From contig CALUMX010000024.1 in NCBI GenBank assembly GCA_944321875.1, forward strand, positions 1 through 47,363: a stretch of 47,363 nt of DNA, written 5' to 3'. This stretch comes from an uncultured Muribaculaceae bacterium (GTDB lineage Bacteria; Bacteroidota; Bacteroidia; Bacteroidales; Muribaculaceae). Of the stretch, positions 43,011-47,363 are shown piece after piece. The stretch's first letter is position 1; every line of letters starts with the position of its first letter. The position numbers were made by a program, and so were the translations under genes. Under the pieces are notes generated by a model, which saw only the letters and a program-made list of their open reading frames with translations, had not been told where the DNA came from and made no database searches.

Positions 43011-43553
43011 ATGAAAAAACTGACAATACTGGCCATGTTCCTGCTCATGGCTCTCCCACTCATCGCACAGGACAATACAGAAAACTGCTTCCGGCACAAC
43101 CAAAGAGGCTGGCAACTACTCGTTGATGCCGGCATCAACGTAGATGTTGACCCCAGCGACCCAATCAACCCCGGTAACTATGCCAGCGACAGGCTCTCGC
43201 TGTCGGGCATTGGCGGTTTCAGGTTCAATCCCCGTTTCTTTGCAGGCGTGGGCGCAGAGTTCAACTACTACCACACCCCATCCCGCACAGCTGTGCCTGT
43301 ATTCGGCATGATAAAGGTAAACTTCCTGAAAGGACGCGTTTCTCCCTACGTCGATTGCCGCATCGGCTACTCGCTGGGCGAAATCGAGGGGTTCATGACG
43401 GAGCCTTCGGTCGGTGTGCGCGTCGGAATTGCTAACGGGCATGCCATCAACTGCGGACTGGCTTTCACCTACATAAAAAACGAATCGGACAAGACCAAGT
43501 ATGCCGATGACCGTCTGGCCTCCATCGGCCTGCGGGTGGGATATGAATTTTAG
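43011..43553 (+). CDS. Outer-membrane beta-barrel protein, second of four
   Basis: 180 residues, signal peptide about 1-19 (LMALPLIAQ). Strand landmarks are LLVDAGINVDV, LSGIGGFRFNPRFFAGVGAE, VPVFGMIKVNFLKGRVSPYV and the end ASIGLRVGYEF. It shares the C-terminal strand and the KGRVSPYVD/KKISPYLD block with the others, while the loops differ. No catalytic motif is visible. Confidence 0.8.
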   Translation: MKKLTILAMFLLMALPLIAQDNTENCFRHNQRGWQLLVDAGINVDVDPSDPINPGNYASDRLSLSGIGGFRFNPRFFAGVGAEFNYYHTPSRTAVPVFGMIKVNFLKGRVSPYVDCRIGYSLGEIEGFMTEPSVGVRVGIANGHAINCGLAFTYIKNESDKTKYADDRLASIGLRVGYEF

Positions 43554-43575
43554 TATAACTTAAAATCATAAGCAT

Positions 43576-44157
43576 ATGAAACGATTAATCGCATGGATGT
43601 TCTGCCTGCTGATGGCAGCACCCCTATGGGCTCAGCAAAGCCCGGAGACGGAAATTTCCGGCCTCTCCCGCAAGGAGGCACGCCGCACGATGCGGGGTTT
43701 TAAATTCTTTGCCGAAATAGGCGCATACGCCGACGTTTACCGAGACGCCTCTGACGAAGATGACTGGATACAGACACCTCCCACGAACAGTTCCAAATGG
43801 TCAGCTACAGTCTCTGCCGGTTACCAGATTAACAATTTTCTTTTTCTCGGAATCGGTGTGGGTGCGGATTACCTTCCCGTAGAGAATGAGTGGTTTATGC
43901 CTATCTTTGCACAGGCACGCATTAACTTCCTGAACAAGAAAATCTCACCTTATCTCGACTTGAGATACGGCGGTTCTCCCTTCTCTGAAATAACTTCGGA
44001 CGAAGAATCCGAAGGATTTGGTGAGGTCGGACTGGGCGTAAGAATAGCCACATCGACTAAGCACTCCATCTATACCGGCATTTATCTTCATGGCGGCATG
44101 GGGCTTGGTCTCAAAGAGTATATTAGCACCGGTCTGCGAGTGGGATATGAATTTTAG
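43576..44157 (+). CDS. Outer-membrane beta-barrel protein, third of four
   Basis: 193 residues. The signal peptide MKRLIAWMFCLLMAAPLWAQ is identical to that of the fourth gene. Landmarks: FKFFAEIGAYADVYRDAS, WSATVSAGYQINNFLFLGIG, FAQARINFLNKKISPYLDLR and the end YISTGLRVGYEF. The DNA from 43537 to 43646, including the space and signal peptide, is identical to 44141-44250, so genes three and four arose by recent tandem duplication. Differences are concentrated in the predicted surface loops. Confidence 0.82.
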   Translation: MKRLIAWMFCLLMAAPLWAQQSPETEISGLSRKEARRTMRGFKFFAEIGAYADVYRDASDEDDWIQTPPTNSSKWSATVSAGYQINNFLFLGIGVGADYLPVENEWFMPIFAQARINFLNKKISPYLDLRYGGSPFSEITSDEESEGFGEVGLGVRIATSTKHSIYTGIYLHGGMGLGLKEYISTGLRVGYEF

Positions 44158-44179
44158 TATAACTTAAAATCATAAGCAT

Positions 44180-44743
44180 ATGAAACGATTAATCGCATGG
44201 ATGTTCTGCCTGCTGATGGCAGCACCCCTATGGGCTCAGCAAAGCCCGGAAACGGAAAATTCCGGTCTCTCCCGCAAGGAAGCACGCCGCACGATGCGGG
44301 GATTCAAACTCTTCGCCGAAGTAGGCGCATACGCCGACATTTTCAAAGAAGAGACTGATGAGGATGACTGGTTGCAATGGCCAAACGTGAACGGCTCCAA
44401 ATGGTCAGCTACCGTTTCTGTCGGTTACCAGTTCAACAATTTTTTCTTTCTCGGAATTGGATTGGGCGCCGACTACCACACCATAGAAAATGAGTGGTCC
44501 TTGCCTCTCTTTGCACAAGCACGCGTCAATTTCCTGAACAAGAAAATCTCACCTTTCTTCGACTTCCGATACGGCGGTTCTCCCATAAATGAAAAAGAAG
44601 GATTCTGTGATACCGGATTGGGCGTAAGAATCGCCACAACGACCCAGCACGCCATCTACACCGGCATTTATCTCCACCTCGGTCTTGGAGATGACCTCAG
44701 AGGCTACAGCAGTTCCGGCCTGCGGGTGGGATATGAATTTTAG
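44180..44743 (+). CDS. Outer-membrane beta-barrel protein, fourth of four
   Basis: 187 residues; a near-duplicate of the third gene with the same signal peptide, FKLFAEVGAYADIFKEET, WSATVSVGYQFNNFFFLGIG, FAQARVNFLNKKISPFFDFR and end SSSGLRVGYEF. It lacks about six residues in one loop (before GFCDTGLGVRIAT). The space after it keeps a decayed copy of the space between the others, marking the edge of the duplicated unit. Confidence 0.82.
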   Translation: MKRLIAWMFCLLMAAPLWAQQSPETENSGLSRKEARRTMRGFKLFAEVGAYADIFKEETDEDDWLQWPNVNGSKWSATVSVGYQFNNFFFLGIGLGADYHTIENEWSLPLFAQARVNFLNKKISPFFDFRYGGSPINEKEGFCDTGLGVRIATTTQHAIYTGIYLHLGLGDDLRGYSSSGLRVGYEF

Positions 44744-44830
44744 CATAACATAATCTAATGGAATAAATATCGCAAGTATCGGTTCAGACAAGAACCGCTC
44801 ATCTGAGACAAGCATTCTCGGAAAAGAAGT

Positions 44831-44869
44831 CGCCCTGCGCCACGGCTGCGAAAGCCGAAGCGCAGGGCG
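44831..44869 (-). terminator. Possible terminator after xseB
   Basis: Strong hairpin: CGCCCTGCG with CGCAGGGCG and inner CGGCT/AGCCG. The T-rich stretch on the minus side is weak (cttcttttc). It could also end the plus-strand beta-barrel array. Confidence 0.5.
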
Positions 44870-44891
44870 CACCAATTTCATAGGAACCGGA

Positions 44892-45104
44892 CTATTGCTC
44901 CAGTTCGGCGAGGATTTTCTTCAACTCCTCATCAGTGGCAAGCAATTTCTCCTTACACACCTTGAGCAGTGCCAGCGAGCGCGACGTGTAGCGCGACAGG
45001 TTGTCGATGCTGCACGAATCGCTCTGCATCTCCCGCACGATACGCTCCAACTCGGCAATCGCCTCGCTGTAGCTCATCGTCTTCAAATCATCGTTGTTTT
45101 CCAT
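44892..45104 (-). CDS. xseB: Exodeoxyribonuclease VII small subunit
   Basis: 70 residues, the usual size. It binds the large subunit to form the cytosolic exonuclease VII complex, which degrades single-stranded DNA from both ends. The two-helix hairpin pattern MSYSEAIAELERIVREMQSD, then SLALLKVCKEKLLATDEEL and KKILAEL, is typical. It lies 47 bases after xseA on the same strand. Confidence 0.93.
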   Translation of the reverse strand: MENNDDLKTMSYSEAIAELERIVREMQSDSCSIDNLSRYTSRSLALLKVCKEKLLATDEELKKILAELEQ

Positions 45105-45151
45105 ATCTGTTTTTTGTTATTATTGTTTTATCAATTATTGAATCCAACCGT

Positions 45152-46450
45152 TCACTCAACCACCGACAGAACCTCACCCGAGGCAAAACGCGACGTCAGC
45201 ACGTCGCCGCGACTCAGACAGGAGGCATCGGTCACCACACGGCCGTCCTTCAGCGTCAGCGAATAGCCCCGGCGCAATACACGCTCAGGCGAAAGCAGGT
45301 CGACCTGCTTCGACAGACTGTCGACCCGTTGCAGCTCGCGCTCAAGACGACGCGAGAGGACCTGCTGCACGTTCTGATAGATGAACGCCAGGTCGCGTCG
45401 GCCGGCTGCTATGCGCCCGGAAGCATGCACAGGAATAGCTCCTGCGAACGATTGCAGGCGGGCACGGTGGCGCACCACGATGTTCTGAGCCTGAAGCGGA
45501 ATCGTACTGGAGAAATAAGCCAGTTGCTGGCGGGATGCCGTAAGCATCTGGCGCGCCACCTCGACCACAGCATCCGAAAGCGCATTGAGCGTGGAAAGCG
45601 CACCTTCGGCACGGTCGATAAGCCATGCGGCAGCTGCCGTAGGTGTCTTCACACGCACGCTCGCCACCGCGTCGAGCACCGTATTGTCGCGGTCGTGGCC
45701 GATGCCCGAAATGACCGGCAACGGAAAATTGGCCACATGCACGGCCAGGTCGTAGTTGTCGAAGGCATTCAGTTCCGACGTTGCCCCTCCGCCGCGGATG
45801 ATGACCACGCAGTCGAAAAGGTCGGCATGGGCATTGATACGCTCAAGGGCGGCAATAATGGAAGGCACGGTGTTCACCCCCTGCATCACGGCAGGAAACA
45901 GGCAGGTATAGAACTTGATGCCCGAGGAATTGCGGTGAAGCTGGTCGACAAAGTCGCCGTAGCCCGCCGCACCGGCAGCCGACACCACTGCCACGCGCTG
46001 CGCGACTTCGGGCCACGGAAGCTGACGGTTCATGTCGATAATGCCCTCCTCCTTCAGCCGGCGGAGTATTTCAAGCCGCTGCCGCGCCATGTCGCCGATG
46101 GTATAGGTAGGGTTGATGGCCGAAATCAGCAGCGAGTAGCCGTATTGCTCGTGGAAGTTGACGCTCACCTCCACCATCACCTTCAGGCCGCTGCCGAAGG
46201 CCTGCCCCGTCTCGCTCTCAAACGAGTGGCGGAGATAGGCGTAGCGGTTGGCCCAGATGACGGCACGCGACCGGGCCACCGTCGTACCCCGGTCGGGGTC
46301 CTTCTGCACCAACTCCAGATAGCAGTGGCCGCAGCTCACGCGCACGTCGCTCGTCTCGGCCACAATCCAGCAGCGCTGGACGCTCTCATGCTGCATCAAC
46401 CGCGCCACCCGGCGGTTAAACTCCAGCAGCGTTAAAGCAGGTATATCCAT
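45152..46450 (-). CDS. xseA: Exodeoxyribonuclease VII large subunit
   Basis: 432 residues, the standard length. An N-terminal OB-fold (about 1-110; WIVAETSDVRVSCGHCYLEL) binds single-stranded DNA. The nuclease core has RVAVVSAAGAAGYGDFVDQL, VVIIRGGGATSELNAFDNYD and PVISGIGHDRDNTVLDAVAS, with conserved glycines and acidic residues of the active site. A long coiled-coil stretch (about 290-370) binds XseB subunits, and a short C-terminal segment follows (RGYSLTLKDGRVV). It works with XseB in DNA repair. No operon partner other than xseB is present. Confidence 0.96.
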   Translation of the reverse strand: MDIPALTLLEFNRRVARLMQHESVQRCWIVAETSDVRVSCGHCYLELVQKDPDRGTTVARSRAVIWANRYAYLRHSFESETGQAFGSGLKVMVEVSVNFHEQYGYSLLISAINPTYTIGDMARQRLEILRRLKEEGIIDMNRQLPWPEVAQRVAVVSAAGAAGYGDFVDQLHRNSSGIKFYTCLFPAVMQGVNTVPSIIAALERINAHADLFDCVVIIRGGGATSELNAFDNYDLAVHVANFPLPVISGIGHDRDNTVLDAVASVRVKTPTAAAAWLIDRAEGALSTLNALSDAVVEVARQMLTASRQQLAYFSSTIPLQAQNIVVRHRARLQSFAGAIPVHASGRIAAGRRDLAFIYQNVQQVLSRRLERELQRVDSLSKQVDLLSPERVLRRGYSLTLKDGRVVTDASCLSRGDVLTSRFASGEVLSVVE

Positions 46451-46737
46451 AGATTCATTCTAATTATCATTCATTACATCGGGCAGACACGCCGACCGCC
46501 GGCGCACCTCTTCCCTATCGGCCATTGGGAGGCTTCGGACGATGACAATCGTCGGACATCAAAAAACAACCAATTCCCCATGCCCCGATTTTAGGTAAAG
46601 GTAATACCAATCTGAAAAACGTGCAAATCTGAGAAGATGTTTAGACAAAAATGCCCAAGCGCAGCAGGAATACCAACGGCCGCACGGTAATATGGAATGA
46701 CGGCGGCCGCACCGACGTGTGTAACGATGGTGTGTTT

Positions 46738-46800
46738 TCCCCGCTTGTAGGAGTGTACCCCAGGTGCGCCCGTCCCTGGTAAGGCTGCGAAACGAATTTG
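46738..46800. repeat. Dispersed copy of the array repeat
   Basis: CCCCGCTTGTAGGAGTGTAC, CCCAGGTGCGCCCG and the following GAAACGAATTTGTTGA match the start of the array units and their spacer (TTGTTGATGAAACGAATTCA), in partly rearranged order. Confidence 0.65.
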
Positions 46801-46978
46801 TTGAAAATCAACCAACAAAGACGTTTCCCCGATTTTCCTCCGAAGCACAACTGTTAACTGTCGGAACGTCAGGTAGCAAGCGCAACGAAGAGAGCCTGAC
46901 CGACTCCTGCATTCCCCGCCACGCCGATGCTGCGGCCGCGACAAAATCAATTTTTCTTGAAAAAAAGTGCCGGAAAAT

Positions 46979-47010
46979 TTTGCAGATTTAAAAAAATCGT
47001 TCTACCTTTG
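46979..47010 (+). promoter_or_regulatory. Promoter of the tRNA-Ser pair
   Basis: TTTG (46979-46982), a 20-bp spacer and an exact -7 box TACCTTTG (47003-47010), 35 bp before the first tRNA: the best match to the Bacteroidetes consensus in the window. Confidence 0.8.
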
Positions 47011-47044
47011 CAATCGCAAAAGCGAAAGAACTTCGACAAAAAAT

Positions 47045-47131
47045 GGAGAGGTGGGTGAGTGGCTGAAACCACCAGTTTGCTAAACTGACGTAGGAGTAAT
47101 CCTACCACGAGTTCGAATCTCGTCCTCTCCG
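47045..47131 (+). tRNA. tRNA-Ser (GCT)
   Basis: 87 bases. Acceptor GGAGAGG pairs with CCTCTCC, discriminator G at 47131. The anticodon GCT is at 47079-47081 in the loop of CCAGT...ACTG, reading AGC/AGU codons. A long variable arm (GTAGGAGTAATCCTAC), as in class II tRNAs, and TTCGAAT in the T loop. The 3' CCA is not encoded in full. Confidence 0.96.
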
Positions 47132-47173
47132 CAACGCAAAATCCCAAGCGAGGGAACGGGAAAAAACTTTTTT

Positions 47174-47258
47174 GGAGAGATGGCAGAGTGGTCGATTGCG
47201 GCGGTCTTGAAAACCGTTGAGGGTAACACCTCCGGGGGTTCGAATCCCTCTCTCTCCG
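47174..47258 (+). tRNA. tRNA-Ser (TGA)
   Basis: 85 bases. Acceptor GGAGAGA pairs with TCTCTCC, discriminator G at 47258. The anticodon TGA at 47208-47210 reads UCA and related codons. Long variable arm (GAGGGTAACACCTC) and GTTCGAATCC in the T arm. Transcribed with the tRNA before it, 42 bases away. Confidence 0.96.
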
Positions 47259-47266
47259 CAAGACAC

Positions 47267-47307
47267 AAGGTGTAAATTTCGAAATCCGAGATTTACACCT
47301 TTTTTTA
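47267..47307 (+). terminator. Terminator of the tRNA operon
   Basis: AAGGTGTAAAT (47267-47277) and ATTTACACCTT (47291-47301), followed by a T run. Confidence 0.88.
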
Positions 47308-47363
47308 CACCCAAGAATGTAAAATTGGGTGTTTTTGTATTTTTTAAGATTCTTCAAAAGAAT

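Larger units (their letters stand above)
46451..47044. other. Gene-free segment before the tRNA genes
   Basis: 594 bases without a convincing gene. It holds a dispersed copy of the 30191-30858 repeat (about 46738-46800) and the tRNA promoter (46979-47010). Frames on the reverse strand here have no family features. Confidence 0.6.

Noticed and set aside
44969..46435. 488-residue plus-strand frame opposite xseA
   Set aside because: xseA is recognised with all family motifs; the opposite frame is a GC-driven shadow rich in His and Arg.
46591..46950. 119-residue reverse frame before the tRNAs
   Set aside because: It runs through the dispersed repeat and has no start site or family features.
46947..47357. 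Reverse-strand frames with [12 protein letters not shown] and [12 protein letters not shown] sequence
   Set aside because: They lie antisense to the two tRNA-Ser genes; such peptides are a known artefact of translating tRNA genes.

Overview
This looks like chromosomal DNA of a gut or oral Bacteroidales bacterium, probably Prevotellaceae or a near relative; the genus cannot be fixed from the sequence alone. The evidence is that many genes have the Bacteroidetes promoter shape (TTTG or TTG, about 20 bp, TAnnTTTG) and that Shine-Dalgarno sites are weak. The protein families point the same way: Mfa/FimA-type fimbrillins, DUF3575, DUF4906, DUF5119 and DUF6029 types, Omp28, and C-terminal tails like type IX secretion signals. 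Family names are from memory of sequence hallmarks, not from a search.

Layout. 1-6050: fructose-6-phosphate aldolase/transaldolase, a small secreted orphan, a secreted probable propeller protein, a leucine-rich-repeat surface protein and a low-molecular-weight tyrosine phosphatase. 6111-12240: GH20 hexosaminidase, a large secreted MG2/TonB-plug-like protein and a convergent NlpE/lipocalin-like lipoprotein. 12450-17843: tight operon of AsmA-like protein, HAD phosphatase and aroB. 18050-21360: glpK-glpF, Fe/Mn superoxide dismutase, then a decayed fragment of a paralogue of the protein at 1743-3527. 21464-23551: dapL-dapF for lysine and peptidoglycan precursor synthesis, reverse strand. 23806-29954: dsbD (reverse) divergent from a TlpA-like thioredoxin, a DUF6029-type protein, an Omp28 lipoprotein with CPNC and a protein with a T9SS-like tail; this reads as an envelope thiol-redox and secretion cluster. 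30050-30976: no genes, but a degenerate tandem repeat array.

30977-39930 is a seven-gene type V pilus operon on the reverse strand: DUF3575/coiled-coil protein, DUF5119 lipoprotein, four fimbrillins and a large DUF4906-type tip candidate. Two intergenic spaces carry matching hairpins with compensatory base changes. Upstream lies a membrane-spanning TPR/coiled-coil/HTH regulator (reverse), divergent from four tandem outer-membrane beta-barrel genes, two of them a recent duplication. 44892-46450 is xseA-xseB. The window ends with two tRNA-Ser genes in one transcription unit.

I see no CRISPR array, insertion sequence, phage or rRNA. The strongest candidates for undescribed biology are the pilus operon with its covarying hairpins and membrane-bound regulator, the thiol-redox/secretion cluster, and the hairpin-forming repeat array with a related dispersed copy near the tRNAs.
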